Positions 1-11,114 of a stretch of DNA of 64,000 nt are shown here, one piece after another (the stretch's first letter is position 1; every line of letters begins with the position of its first letter). The stretch is taken from assembly GCF_000350225.1 (NCBI RefSeq), contig NW_005178644.1, positions 68,482 to 132,481 on the forward strand, given 5' to 3'. A model generated the notes under the pieces. It worked only from the letters and a program-made list of their open reading frames with translations. It searched no databases and was not told where the DNA came from. Made by a program: the position numbers and the translations under genes. Origin of the DNA: Chondrus crispus. Taxonomy: Eukaryota > Rhodophyta > Florideophyceae > Gigartinales > Gigartinaceae.

Positions 1-200
1 AGCAAGCGAAAGACGAACACAGTGCCAAGAATAATAGACCACACCACAAACCCCCCCAAAACCCTCAGACAGGGACGCCTGTATCCAGACTCCAACGCAT
101 GGGGACAAGCGCACGACGATGAACTATAACAAATCGACAGCGTGAAGGCGATAGACTGGGCATCCCAAAAACCCAAGAACGCACGCACGGCAATCATCCC

Positions 201-837
201 TGTGGTATAACTACCTTCGTCCCGATCACTCGGAAACGAGGGGGGTTAGAGGCAAGGGAGCGCGCGCGGCTGGGTTACCCACGCGCGAACGCAAACCGTG
301 CGGATAGACTCGAATAGAGGGAAGGCTCACGTGGCTGGTGACGCGTAGTCGGACGGTGGTGTTATAACCGAACGGCCGGTCACGGGTTAGGTGCCAGAGA
401 CTGAAAAGGAAACCGGAACGGGATAGCAATTAGCCGTAAAGGGAAGGGAGGCGAGTGTGCCTCTTTACTGGGACGGGCAGGTGTCGCCGGGCTTAACCCC
501 TAAGTGGGACGCCCGGACACCTGTCCGGCTACAGTAGCTGCCACGTACTGTGTACCAGCTACTGTACACAATTACTTAATTTGTGCCATTAACTACTACT
601 TACTAATTCGCCACCGTACAGATTATAAACGTGTGCCCGCGGCCGCGATCCTGGCCGGCGGTTGTACCACGTGTGGCCCGTGGCCACGCCCGCTGCTACC
701 GGCTGTCCCACGTCAGACTCTTGGGGTAATACTGTACACGGCGGCGGGCGCATGTACGCCCGCTCGCTAAAGTAGCACCAGTCTTCCCGCGGGGTTGTCA
801 TCTCCCCGGGGTGGTCGTCGTACGGAATTGTACTACA
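201..837. mobile_element. Solo LTR inserted in the copia RT region
   Basis: Begins TGTGGTATAACTACC and ends GTACTACA, with flanks ATCCC (196-200) and ATCGC (838-842), a 4/5 match to a 5-bp target duplication. Copia homology stops at 200 and resumes at 838. The segment is an inverted relative of 58242-58833: they share the GGGACGCC-ACACCTGTCC block, the TTTGTGCCATTAAC block and the terminal sequences. No internal domain is present. Confidence 0.8.
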
Positions 838-2240
838 ATCGCGACTACCATGACGTATCGGTACAGACATGGCGAGGGGGTCACCGCAAGGAAGGAAACG
901 TGCTCGATAAGGGGAGACCGCATGAAACCCCATGACCACCCCGAAAAACGGCCACGTATATGGCAGACCGTGCAACGATACGAACGCTGTTCGCCATAGC
1001 CGCATCAATGAACATGAAAATCGAACATTTCGATATACCGGAGCGTAATTGCACGAGAGATACCAACACGAAAACAATTCCTACGTGTGGCAACTGCAAC
1101 GCTTCAATGGCACATACAAACACCGCGCGGCACATGGGGAATTAAAAGGAAACCTATACAGAACCCCCGCAGCGGACAGCATATATAGCACGGAGCTACA
1201 CAGACACCTGCAGAAACACAGATATACACAAATCAGATCTGACACCTCACTGTTCACAAACCACCAAGGTGGACAAACAATCCTAGTGGGCATCAGTATG
1301 GATGACTTCCTTCCAAATTAAACAGCACAAGACCTCATAGACGACCTATACGCAGTCTTCCAAAAACAATATAAGGTTCAACGCTTGGGAAAACCAAGAA
1401 AGTACCTGAACTTTAAAATCAGGTACAGCAAGGAAGGGATACACATGTCACAACCCCATCACATTGACAATGGAGTGACAGTCCTCGCGCAGCACGAATA
1501 AAACCCCAAAACACCCCGTATCTGCACGGCATCCCAACGGAACCCCACGGAGAGCGAGAAATTTGCACCGACATTGCCGCCATATATAAGAAAGCTGTAG
1601 GCGAAATCCGATATATTACGGACAGTACACGCCCTGAAATCGCGTTCGCCATCATCGCCCTAGCACGTGCACTGAAAAAACCGACGCTCAGACACTGGAA
1701 ACTCGCGCAACGGCTCACTCAGTATCTGAGATCTACAAGAGACGAAGGCATCTTGATGCAAGCGAGCACAGCCACGAACGCCGTAATCAACGCTTACTCG
1801 GACGCGGTCTATGCCAACGAACAAACGACCCGCCAGTCCATCACCGGCATGGTCACCTTGGTCAACGGAGAGCCGGTACAATGGATGGCGAAACAGCAGC
1901 CAGTAGTGGCAAAAAGTACCTGCGAGGCTGCATACATAGCAGCGGCAGAAGCAGCCACACACTCGATGGCTGCAACAAATGATCGCAGAAACCGGAATCC
2001 GAACCACTCGCCCCACAATGCACGTCGATAACACGGCAGCAGCCCAAATGGACAAAAGCATGGGAGCGACGCGCCGCCGCAAGTGCATCGATGTCCGTTA
2101 TCACTACCTCCACAACACAGCACAAAAGGGAGAACTCGCCATACGCAAAATCCCGACGACGGACCAGTACGCAGATATATTTACAAAAACGCTGAAGGCC
2201 ACACTGTACAAGAAGCACAAAAAGCACATACAGATATACG
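838..2240 (+). pseudogene. Copia RT and RNase H remains
   Basis: Three overlapping fragments keep copia order. 843-1320 holds the RT fingers/palm, including GISMDDF near its end. 1753-2031 holds RNase H with the WMAKQQPVVAKSTCEAAY block. 1979-2235 holds the RNase H C-terminus with MHVDNTAAAQ and RRRKCIDVRYH. Each has a close counterpart in the copia pol at 7301-9980. Several frameshifts separate the pieces, so no protein is expected. Confidence 0.85.
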
Positions 2241-2301
2241 CACCGAGCACCAACACCCCCCACCCCCCCACGCCACCAATCTCGCGCACCACCACTCGCG
2301 T

Positions 2302-2525
2302 CAGGGGAGTGTGGTTACATCCAGAAAACCAAAAAACGACGCTCAGATGGTGCGCGCAAGCCGACCCCGCATCAGTACAGTGTAGTTACATCCGGACCAC
2401 AATACGGCACGCCCCAGTAATAATACATAGCCAATAGGGCATACCGCACTCGCGACCCAATAAAGTCACCGACGGCCACCCGCTCCCTCAGGGATCGGAG
2501 GGCATCGGAGCTCATGGAATCACAC
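2302..2525 (+). repeat. Polypurine tract and degenerate 3' LTR of the first copia
   Basis: CAGGGGAG at 2302-2309 is the polypurine tract. The LTR starts TGTGGTTACATCC at 2310, and a second copy of that motif lies at 2381 (71 bp on). The end near 2520-2525 reads AATCACACA, resembling the TCGTCACA end of the 4724-10119 element. AATAAAG at about 2459 is a candidate polyadenylation signal. Confidence 0.6.
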
Positions 2526-2783
2526 ACGTCTATTTTGTCTCCCACAATAATTGCGTTGTTTGGTGTACTGCAATTGGTGGGTGCTAACTCAAAAACAGCA
2601 ACCCCGCTCCGGCACGCAGCCATAGCTCCATCTCAGCTTTGGGTGAAACATTCCAAGCTTTCCATGAGAGGCAACTCGCAACGTGCCCAAAAACCATTCA
2701 CTGCAGACTTTGGGAGTGAAGCTGTTGGGAGCTGAAGGGCTTCGTCTGTAGGCCTTTAATTCGTACTTGTTCGGGAGAGCCGA
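2526..2783. other. Intergenic, upstream of the F-box gene
   Basis: Short non-coding stretch between the copia LTR remnant and the F-box gene. No repeat or convincing promoter motif was recognised. Confidence 0.4.
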
Positions 2784-4343
2784 ATGATGCCACAGAAACG
2801 CCAGAAAAGCCTCTCTTGGGTGGAAGAAGATACAGGTTCTCAACCTCTCAAAGTAGCGAGGCGGGAGTTAGCAAGTCAATACCTTGGAAGAGATGGAAAT
2901 CAAGATGTCAATTGCACGAAAACGCCATCTCAACAGATCGAAGCTTCTAAGCCTGTCGGTCGGGCAGCGGTCTATTCATCAATTGATGACACGCGCGTTG
3001 TATTTCCTGCTTCACGTGCGAATTCACCAGGATTTTCGGACTTACCCGATGATATCCTCTTGCATATTTTCGGCAACTGCCGACCAGTGCCAGATCTTTG
3101 TTGTCTGATGGAAGTTTGTAAAAAGTTTTCCCAATTGTGTCTCATCCCACAGCTGTGGAAGTCTGTCCAAGCTATTGATTCATGCACAAGAAAGATATAT
3201 GAAGTAGAGTACGAGAGCGCATGCAAAGTCATTGACTATGATTCAGACAACACTAACAAGCACGCTCAAACTACATCAGCATCCCGTAAATCACGTCAGA
3301 ACCGGAAGAGCGTCAGCTTTGTCGTTGATTTTATAACATCGAGGGCGCGTTCTTGCCTCGTGTCACTTGACCTGGGGGGGTGCTATCCAGACCACCCGAA
3401 CAGTGACGTCCTTATGACGGATGGTGATCTCGATCTCATTGCCGAGAGGTCTGCCGGGTCGCTGCAGAGCCTGCGCATAAGTCCATCCTATTTCATCACT
3501 GCTTCCGGGCTGCTTTCGTTTGCAAAGTCATGTCCCAATTTAGTTGCCCTTCACATGACTAGATGTGAGTACATGACCGACAGAAAACTGGGCGAAATCG
3601 TTCTCGTTTGTCCCACATTAGAAGACATATCAGTAAGCCGCTGCTGGCAGATTCGCGGGAGGAAATTGCATGACAAGCTAAGACCTGTTCAGAAGAAGCT
3701 GAAACGCCTCGACATATCCGTTACAGGAGTTCTAAACTTGCAGATGGCAAAATTTATGAAAGGATACCCAGCCCTAGAAGTGATAAATGCAGGCGACTGT
3801 CACATGTTGCAGGAAGAGTACAGGAGATCGGACCCGTCATCATCGTTCCCAAACCTTGCCTATCTTAATTTGGATAGAACCGATTTTGTTGCCCAAACGT
3901 GGCTTAAGCTGACTTGCATGACGAGCAAAAACCTTCGCTTCCTATCGCTCAATATGTTACGTTCCAAAATATATCGCATCGAGGAAATTCTTGACGTAGA
4001 ATTGCCGCCACTGAAGTATTTGGGGTTGGCAGGTCAAGATATCACGGATCCAATGTGGCAAATGATCTATGAAAAACTCGGAAAGAGCCTCATCCAATGT
4101 GACCTGTCCAGGAACAAGTCTTTGAGTGGTGCACTAGTAGTAAGAGATGGTAACTTTTCTGTTCTAGAGTGTCTCAGCTTGCGAGGTACAAGAATTACAA
4201 GCGAAAACTTAGAATCTTTGATCAATCTGGCGCCAAGACTCAAGTCTCTTGACTTGTCTGGGTGTCGATGGGTAGAGCGTGCACTCAGACGTACCCCGTT
4301 CTCTTTTAAAGAACAGGCGTCCACCAAAGGGGGGAAGCAGTAG
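2784..4343 (+). CDS. F-box protein with leucine-rich repeats
   Basis: 519 residues in one exon. Residues 85-130 form an F-box (SDLPDDILLHIF, then LMEVCKKF and LWKSV). Residues 185-505 are LRRs of the cysteine-containing FBXL type, with repeated L..L.L..C units such as LVSLDLGGCYP, LKRLDIS and LKSLDLSGC. Proteins of this class act as the substrate-binding subunit of SCF ubiquitin ligases: the F-box binds SKP1 and the LRRs bind the target. The N-terminal 80 residues are polar and probably disordered. Two adjacent ATGs (2784, 2787) make the start uncertain by one codon. The gene at 12367-13782, on the opposite strand, is a clear paralogue. The substrate is unknown. Confidence 0.85.
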   Translation: MMPQKRQKSLSWVEEDTGSQPLKVARRELASQYLGRDGNQDVNCTKTPSQQIEASKPVGRAAVYSSIDDTRVVFPASRANSPGFSDLPDDILLHIFGNCRPVPDLCCLMEVCKKFSQLCLIPQLWKSVQAIDSCTRKIYEVEYESACKVIDYDSDNTNKHAQTTSASRKSRQNRKSVSFVVDFITSRARSCLVSLDLGGCYPDHPNSDVLMTDGDLDLIAERSAGSLQSLRISPSYFITASGLLSFAKSCPNLVALHMTRCEYMTDRKLGEIVLVCPTLEDISVSRCWQIRGRKLHDKLRPVQKKLKRLDISVTGVLNLQMAKFMKGYPALEVINAGDCHMLQEEYRRSDPSSSFPNLAYLNLDRTDFVAQTWLKLTCMTSKNLRFLSLNMLRSKIYRIEEILDVELPPLKYLGLAGQDITDPMWQMIYEKLGKSLIQCDLSRNKSLSGALVVRDGNFSVLECLSLRGTRITSENLESLINLAPRLKSLDLSGCRWVERALRRTPFSFKEQASTKGGKQ

Positions 4344-4718
4344 AGATGCGCTTCGGAAATCTGTAAACGGCCAGAGACTTGGATTTACAAATGTATCAGG
4401 ACAGTTCAAATGCTGCATGTGAGCAACGAGAGCGAGAGCCCTGTGGATAACTGCAGGTTTTTGTCGAAATTGCAACAAAAGACCGTGGCCTTGATAAAAA
4501 AAAAGCACACGCACTTTCCCAGTCGCTCTTTCGGGGTCGCGAAGGGGGATTTCCTACGCTCACGGTGGACCATGCAGTGGGTGCGGGTGCGTGTATGACA
4601 TCGTGCTTGAATGAAGGGCAGTGCTGTACGGTACGTGTCTTCTATCACAATCTATATTGCGCACTGCGCCTACCACATTATTTTCTTGAAGCTTTGGTCC
4701 TATTCATGCAGAGCTATT
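4344..4718. other. Intergenic, downstream of the F-box gene
   Basis: Contains only short ORFs. No RNA gene or repeat recognised. It ends at the AGGAT target duplication of the copia element. Confidence 0.4.
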
Positions 4719-4723
4719 AGGAT

Positions 4724-5425
4724 TGTGATGACCCACAAGCCAGCCACAGACTAGGCCACACCATTTGAGGTAGGTAGAAGCCCCAGGACCAAATAAAAAC
4801 GCGCCGTCGGCCGCCCCGCCGCCGCGGGACAACCGGAGGCACGAGACTTAGGGCCTCCTTTAAGACAGCATGGACGGGCATGTTTGGACATGTATGGACG
4901 TCAGCGTGCACCTGATTGGTCCATTTAATACTTTTCTTAACAGTATGATGGCGCACACAAAGTTAATATAATGGAATCTGTCGCTACCAACGTGCCATAC
5001 GAGAGCACACCATTGGCTGTCGCCTACCGCATAAGTGCGATTGAATTCAATCTTGATCCAATTTAGCATACATTAAAATTCAATTTAATCATTTTATTGA
5101 CGTCCCTGAATGCCAGTACACGGGATCGCGATATAGTGCCTCCCTCTGTCAGTGGGCCGAAAAAGGCACTATATCGAACCAGGCACTGTAAGATAATGAG
5201 ATTTGCGTCTTTTTTGCGGCCACTTCCTTGCATCACTGCTCAGAAAGACCGTTCGCTTCCCTATCGATAGCCCGGTATGATGCACCCCTTGAGCCAATTT
5301 ACGGATCACGGCGCGCTGACACAATACACCAAATTATTGGACATGTAATATTTTGAAAATCGCAAACATATACATCCAAACATGGCTGTCCATGCTGTCT
5401 TAAAGGAGGCCCTTACTTCGTCACA
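4724..5425 (+). repeat. Copia 5' LTR, interrupted by a MITE
   Basis: The LTR proper is 137 bp once the 562-bp MITE and its 3-bp duplication are removed. It lacks about 80 bp present in the 3' LTR, probably lost by recombination between two GTGATGACCCACAA repeats. AAATAAAAA near 4792 is a candidate polyadenylation signal. Confidence 0.85.
4851..5412. mobile_element. PIF/Harbinger-like MITE
   Basis: 562 bp with terminal inverted repeats of about 40 bp starting GGGCCTCCTTTAAGACAGC, flanked by a 3-bp TTA duplication (4848-4850, 5413-5415). There is no coding capacity. A 3-bp TTA/TAA duplication with GGGC-type ends is characteristic of PIF/Harbinger. An internal hairpin has 13-bp arms at 5129-5141 and 5164-5176. 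Two different Harbinger-type transposases lie in this window, but no end matching this MITE was found beside either. Confidence 0.85.
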
Positions 5426-5438
5426 GGTTATGGGCCCC
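5426..5438 (+). other. Copia primer-binding site, half-tRNA iMet type
   Basis: GGTTATGGGCCCC follows the 5' LTR directly. It complements the anticodon arm of initiator tRNA-Met (GGGCCCATAACC) rather than a tRNA 3' end. Drosophila copia is known to prime from such an internal tRNA-iMet fragment. Confidence 0.75.
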
Positions 5439-5439
5439 T

Positions 5440-7053
5440 ATGCAACCACTGCCACCCTCCAGTCCACCTCAACACTCCACCACATCCCACAATCTCTCTT
5501 CGCAACGACAACGCCGCGCTGAACGCCGCGCCCTCAATCAAGACATCAACGAATACACAACATACCTTCTACAACAAGCAAAACTCCACGAAAACGATCA
5601 ACACGAACCCCAAGACACAACTCAAAACAAACATATCACAAAACACATCACAATGAATCCACAAAATCTGCTCCCTAACCTCACCACCACAAACTACACC
5701 TACTGGTATGACGCCCTTCTGCTGCACGCGAGAACGATCGACGCAGCATACCTCCTCGAATCCGAACCCACACCCACAAACGACCCAGCAACCACCCAAA
5801 CGCGCAACAAACAGGCCGATCAGCTCCGCAAGCTCATCATACCCAGCCTGCCCTCCACCATCGTAGCCCTCTTACCCCCAACCATCCTCCGCGAATCTCC
5901 TCACCACATATGCACACTTCTCCGCGAGCACATCCACGACGCCAACATCGAAAACCACGAAGTCCTCGACGCCGAGGCACGATGTAACAAACTACTTCCT
6001 GGTACTGACTTTTCTACGTTTATCAACACCCACATCTCAATCCGTCAAAAGATGATCAACGCCAATTACCCCAACATAGACCAAGAACGGACCACGGTCA
6101 ACTACATGATACAAGGGATCAGCAACCACCCCGACCTTGGACTCGTTGCTGTCGTGCTCGCCGGCAGCCCACCCGCCTCCATCCGCAAATTCACGAACCA
6201 TGTACGACAGGTCATGCTGATGCAGAACAAGCAGCAAGAAACCAGTACACCGCAACCCGCATTCCCCAAACCTGCCCCAGTCCAACAACCTCAGCTGCCC
6301 CAATACACGCAACGACAACAGTACCAACGGCCCCCGCAGAAACAGTACACGCCTCTCCCACCCTACCAATACCAACAACAGCAACGCCGTGCCCCCCGCC
6401 AGCCATAGACACCCCGCAACCACCCTCGCCCCAAAGGTTTGGCCGGCAAGTGGTGCAGCCATCATGGCAGCATCACACACGACACTGAGCAGTGCTACAC
6501 ACTGCAAGGCAGACGCAGACAGCCGTATGGAGCCAACTACCTCTACGATACCGACATGCAGCAACAAGGGGGCCACACCACCACCCCCACCACACCCAAC
6601 ACAGAAGACCTCCACCAACGCATAGCACAGCTAGAACATGCCCTAGCCACACACACGGCAGGCACCAGCCCCTCCGGTAAGACACATTTTCTCCTCGATT
6701 CCGCAGCGCACCCAACTCACGTCACCAAACCCCAACCCAACCTCAAACCCACAACAGGCAAACTAACCCTCACCGCTACGGGCTAACCCTGCCCGATCAC
6801 CTACCACGGAAAGACGACGATCTCAACGACACCTAAGCACGTCACCACCAACACAGTGTGCGCTCCAAAACTCCGCCAGAACCTCCTCTCCGTCCACGAC
6901 CTAACGCGCCACGGCCACATCACCTTCACCAAAGACCACGCAACGCTGCACGACCCAACGCCACTGCCCCGGCGATCCTCACAGCCAAATTTCATCAAGG
7001 TTTCTACCGCCTCAACACTCGCTCACCGCACCTTCCTCCCCAACGGGCCATAG
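5440..7053 (+). pseudogene. Copia gag and protease region
   Basis: One frame (5440, 6439 and 6856 share it) broken by stops at 6406, 6784 and 7051. 5440-6408 encodes a 322-residue capsid-like region with the NYTYWYDALLLHARTI motif and a Pro/Gln-rich tail. 6409-6786 carries a nucleocapsid-like C/H cluster (WCSHHGSITHDTEQC) and a protease-like LLDSAAHPTHV, where DSA replaces the usual D-S/T-G. 6787-7053 continues the protease with LRQNLLSVHDL, the segment that normally precedes the integrase. Since all stops fall in one frame, point mutations rather than rearrangement explain the decay. Confidence 0.8.
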
Positions 7054-7300
7054 GACGTGTGCTAGCAGCCCGAGGCACACCTTACAAGAAAACAACCAAG
7101 ACGTGCAATAAACCCCCACCTCCACCAACCCCAGCGCGTACCAAACAACTCCCACCACCTTCTCCCCGACGCCCCACACCGCCCAAAACCACGCCACCAT
7201 CAAAACCAACCAAACTGCACCTCCCTCCACGCACACCGCAACAAATCCGACAACAAGCGCATGAACCAACAACACCGCCAAGACCCAACGCACAACAACC

Positions 7301-9980
7301 ATGCACGAGTGGCACCTCAAGCTTGGACACCTTCGTCCCCGATCCATAGCAACAATGGCCAAGCACGGCATGCTTCCCATCCTACCCAAAGCACTCCAAC
7401 ACAACCCTCCCAAGCTCTCGTGCGAGGGCTGTATTGACGGCAAAACCGCAGCAGCCCCACACCAGCGCGCTGTACACACTACAACAGTCGGACAAAGCCT
7501 CTCCTCCGACGTCTGCGGACCGTTCTCCCCACCGTCAATGCAAAAGAACAAATACTTCATGACGGTGCTCGACACCGCCACAGGATACCTGGTCGTAGAA
7601 TTCCTCAACAACCGAGCACAAGTACCAGCCAACCTCACAACAGCCATAGAATCAATCGCAAGCTCAACCGGACGATACCCGCACACTGTAACTACCGACA
7701 ACGCGCGTGAGTACACATCCAAATATATGCAACAGTTCCTGGCACAACGTGGCATCCGATTCAAACCATCCACACCCTACACCCCCCAAGAAAACTCCTT
7801 AGCAGAAAGAATCAACCGCACCATCATGAACGCTGCCCGTGCAGCCCTCACCCACAGCCAACTTCCCCAAGCGTACTGGGAGGACGCAGTACGTGACGCT
7901 GTATTCAAATACAACATGAGTTACCACCATGTGGTACAAAACATACCACACACACTCTGGCATGGTGCACCTCCAGCCATCGACAAAATCTTCATATTGG
8001 GCCAACTTGGCTCTGTCCCCATACTCAAAACGCCAAAGCATAAGCTGCAAACGCGCGCCCACACCGCTCGTGACATGTACGGCATGGACGTCGCACACGT
8101 CAAGGTATTCAACCTCAATACGGGCAGCTACCAAACTGTACGTACCAACAACTTTCACCCATACACCAAGCACTCCGACCCCACGCGCACCACTAACGCC
8201 GCATTCGCAGCACAGCAACAGCGGCGCAGCATCCCGCTAACCATTACCCCAACCACGACTCCCCCCCGGACTCGCCAACAAGCAAACAAATACCCGGACG
8301 CGCGCGAATGGGGCACCGCACACAATGCCGAACTGGACCAACTCGATCTCACACAAGCAATAGATTGGAACGTGAGCGCGCAACTCCCGCCACGAAATGA
8401 GATCATACCGATGACCATGACGTACCGATACAAAGCGATAGAAACCGATCCCACCAACGTCAAACGCAAAGCTAGATGCTCCGTCCGGGGCGACCTCATG
8501 CTCCCAGACATCCATTATGACCCACACAAAGTCGCCACATTCATGGCGGAAAAGACCACAGTACGAATCGTTTTCGCACTCGCAGCCGAGCACTCCATGC
8601 ACCTGGAACACTTCGATATCACAGGAGCGTATTTGCACGAAGCATACGAACACGACACCCCAGTATATATCTGGCAACCCAAGCGTTTCGACGGCTCATA
8701 CAAACATGAGGCCGCAGCCGGGCAACTGAAAGGAAACGTCTATGGAACACCACCTGCCGCACACACATACACAACAAAACTCCACGCGCACCTCAAACAA
8801 CACGGCTACAAGCAAGCCAAATCCGACCCCTCGCTCTTTTACAAACGTACGCAAAACGACGTCATCCTCATAGCCGTCAGTATGGACGACTTTCTGGCAG
8901 ACGCCAGCACACAAGCCCTGAACAACGACTTCCACCAAGTACTACAGTCCAAGTACAAAGTCAAACGACTCGGGAAACCCACGTCATACCTCAACTGGAA
9001 CGTATCCTACACCCCGGAAGGCATACACCTATGCCAGCGACAACACATCCAACATGTCGTGCAATACATCAACATGCAGGACGCCGCACCACACCCGACC
9101 CCATACGCCGATGGAACAACAATAGACCCACCCAGACCTGCAGAAACACCGGACAACACCATCAGCGAACACTACAAGAAGGCACTAGGCGAAATCCGAT
9201 ACATAGCAGACTGCACCCGCCCAGACATTAGCTATGCCACAGCGGCACTGGCACGCGCAACACACTGCCCCACGCAACGCCATTGGAACTTCCTCAAGCG
9301 CACAGTCCGGTATCTGTTAGGAACATCAACACATGGCATCCTACTACCACGCAACCCAATAGCACCGGCCCTCATAAGCTATGCGGACGCCGATTTCGCC
9401 AACGACACAGCATCCCGCAAATCCATCTCAGGAGCAGTCGCCCAAGTGTACGGCGGAACCGCGCACTGGCTGTCCCAACAACAGCCTCTCGTAGCACAGT
9501 CCACATGCGAGGCTGAATACATCTCTGCAGCCGAGACGGCCCAAATAACGGTATGGATCCGCAACCTGCTAACGGAACTCGGGTACCGCCAACACCAACC
9601 CACACACGGTGTGCATGGACAACGCAGCAGCCATCACCATAGCACGAAACACAGCGCCCACAAAACGACGCAAATGCATAGATATACGATATCACTTGCT
9701 CCAAGACCTCACCCACTACCAAGCAATCACCCTCAAGCACGTACCAAGCCGGCGCATGTACGCCGACATCATGACCAAACCGCTGAAGCCAATGCCATTC
9801 AACGAACACCATGCCAACCTCCGCGTCCAACCCCCATGCCACCAAGTACAGTTTGACCTCACCCCCACCGTCATAGGCCCGCAAACCGCGCGTCAGGGGG
9901 ACTGTGATGACCCACAAAATGAAGATCGTCGACGCGCGGTTCACGGGCATGGCACCCCAACCGCCCTGATGGTCCTGTAG
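7301..9980 (+). pseudogene. Copia integrase, reverse transcriptase and RNase H
   Basis: An 851-codon ORF (7301-9856) plus the C-terminal frame at 9609-9980. The GAG-pre-integrase zinc motif (HEWHLKLGH ... CEGC) comes first. The integrase follows with SSDVCGPF, TTDNAREY and NSLAERIN carrying the three catalytic acids. The RT has AVSMDDFLAD at its active site, and RNase H has STCEAEYI. A frameshift near 9604 moves the RNase H end (MDNAAAITIARN ... RRKCIDIRYH) into another frame, and another between 7053 and 7301 disconnects the protease. A proline-rich linker occupies 7054-7300. Confidence 0.9.
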
Positions 9981-10119
9981 CAGGTGATGACCCACAAGCC
10001 AGCCACAGACTAGGCCACACCATTTGAGGTAGGTAGCAGCCCCAGGACCGAATAAAAGCGCGCCGTCGGCCGCCCCGCCGCCGCGGGACGACCGGAGGCA
10101 CGAGACTTACTTCGTCACA
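9891..10119 (+). repeat. Polypurine tract and 3' LTR of copia
   Basis: CAGGGGGA just before 9903 is the polypurine tract. The LTR is 217 bp (9903-10119). GTGATGACCCACAA occurs at 9904 and again at 9984, and the 80 bp this duplication spans are missing from the 5' LTR. It ends TTCGTCACA, followed by AGGAT. Confidence 0.85.
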
Positions 10120-10124
10120 AGGAT

Positions 10125-10944
10125 TTAGCCAGCCCCATGGTTATCTTAGCCTTGGAGTCCGTAGAAATTATGTCCTATGACAAAAATGAACTCGCCCCAC
10201 ATGTCAGTGCGAAATCCACTAGCTCTGGTAGAACCTGTATGTAGACATAGCAGAAACGAGATACATATTTGCTTGAAAGCGGAAGCCTGAAGAGTAATTT
10301 GAGGCGTAGGAGGTGAATTTTATTAGGGAAACGGTTTAGGATGAGCAAAAGCAGAGTTTTCCTCTATGGGGACGTCCGAACTGGATGTTATATCAACGTA
10401 GGTCTTACGGGAAAAGTAGGGGTGCAGGGCATTTCATTCTCTGCACGCTGCTCTTCGAGATGTAACTGAAGGAGAACGAGGAACGCTGAGTTGACTTAAA
10501 GTTACTGTATTGTCCCTTGCAAGACAAGAAACCATGTGTTTTGCGATACCCTTGGTACAGTACAGTATGCAGCAAAAAAATTTACGTACTGTAATGTTGA
10601 TGTTCACGTTGTTGACATCATTTTAGTTCACCGGTGGAGGGCAGGAGGATACTGTATGCTCCACCTGCCTACTGTACACGTGTATGTATGATGAGAAGGC
10701 GGAACGGGGACAGGGTTGCCGTATTATTTTAATTTTAACATGATTATAATAATGTTTCAGTATGAAAGATAGGAGAGGAAATGACCACAAAATGGTCCAA
10801 CCTTGGAAAATTTAACGCATTAAGCTTGTCCGGGGCGGCAAAATCACAACCTAGTAGAGAGTTTTCCAGATGAGTTTTCATAAGCACACTTTAGTTTGCG
10901 GAGAACTCTCAATCACATCGAGATCGCCCTTCCGACACTCCTAT
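10125..10944. other. Intergenic between copia and the RRM gene
   Basis: AT-richer non-coding DNA without a coding ORF. TACAGTACAG and TACTGTA-like motifs recur at about 10505-10680. No promoter element could be assigned. Confidence 0.4.
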
Positions 10945-11026
10945 GGACACTTGACTAGCCGCCGACTTAACCACGACCTGTTCACGGACACTTGACTGGC
11001 CGCCGACTTAACCACGACCTATTCAC
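10945..11026. repeat. Two tandem copies of a 41-bp unit
   Basis: Units 10945-10985 and 10986-11026 start GGACACTTGACT and differ at two positions. They lie within 200 bp upstream of the chosen start of the RRM gene, in its promoter or 5' leader. Confidence 0.85.
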
Positions 11027-11114
11027 GCTCATTTCCTCCCCACGGCCTCCACCACGCACAACTCACCCCTTCCCCGCCCCTCCCCTCGCTCACAAGCTGC
11101 GCCATACCAGATTC

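Larger units (their letters stand above)
1..2525 (+). mobile_element. Decayed Ty1/copia element, left-truncated by the window edge
   Basis: Remains of a copia retrotransposon read left to right. Bases 1-200 match the pre-RT linker of the better preserved copia at 4724-10119 (the stretch around 100-165 aligns with 8320-8370). RT remains continue after the inserted LTR at 838, followed by RNase H remains and a degenerate 3' LTR. Frames change repeatedly and stops are frequent, so it is dead. The palm motif reads SMDDF, as in the second copia, so that variant is a family trait rather than damage. Confidence 0.85.
4724..10119 (+). mobile_element. Complete but inactivated Ty1/copia retrotransposon
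   Basis: Bounded by LTRs beginning TGTGATGACCC and ending CTTCGTCACA. The 5-bp duplication AGGAT is perfect (4719-4723 and 10120-10124). The order is 5' LTR (split by a MITE), primer-binding site, gag, protease, integrase, RT, RNase H, polypurine tract, 3' LTR. In-frame stops and frameshifts interrupt the polyprotein. The shared parts of the two LTRs differ at about four of 137 positions, suggesting moderate age. It separates the first F-box gene from the host gene island. Confidence 0.92.
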
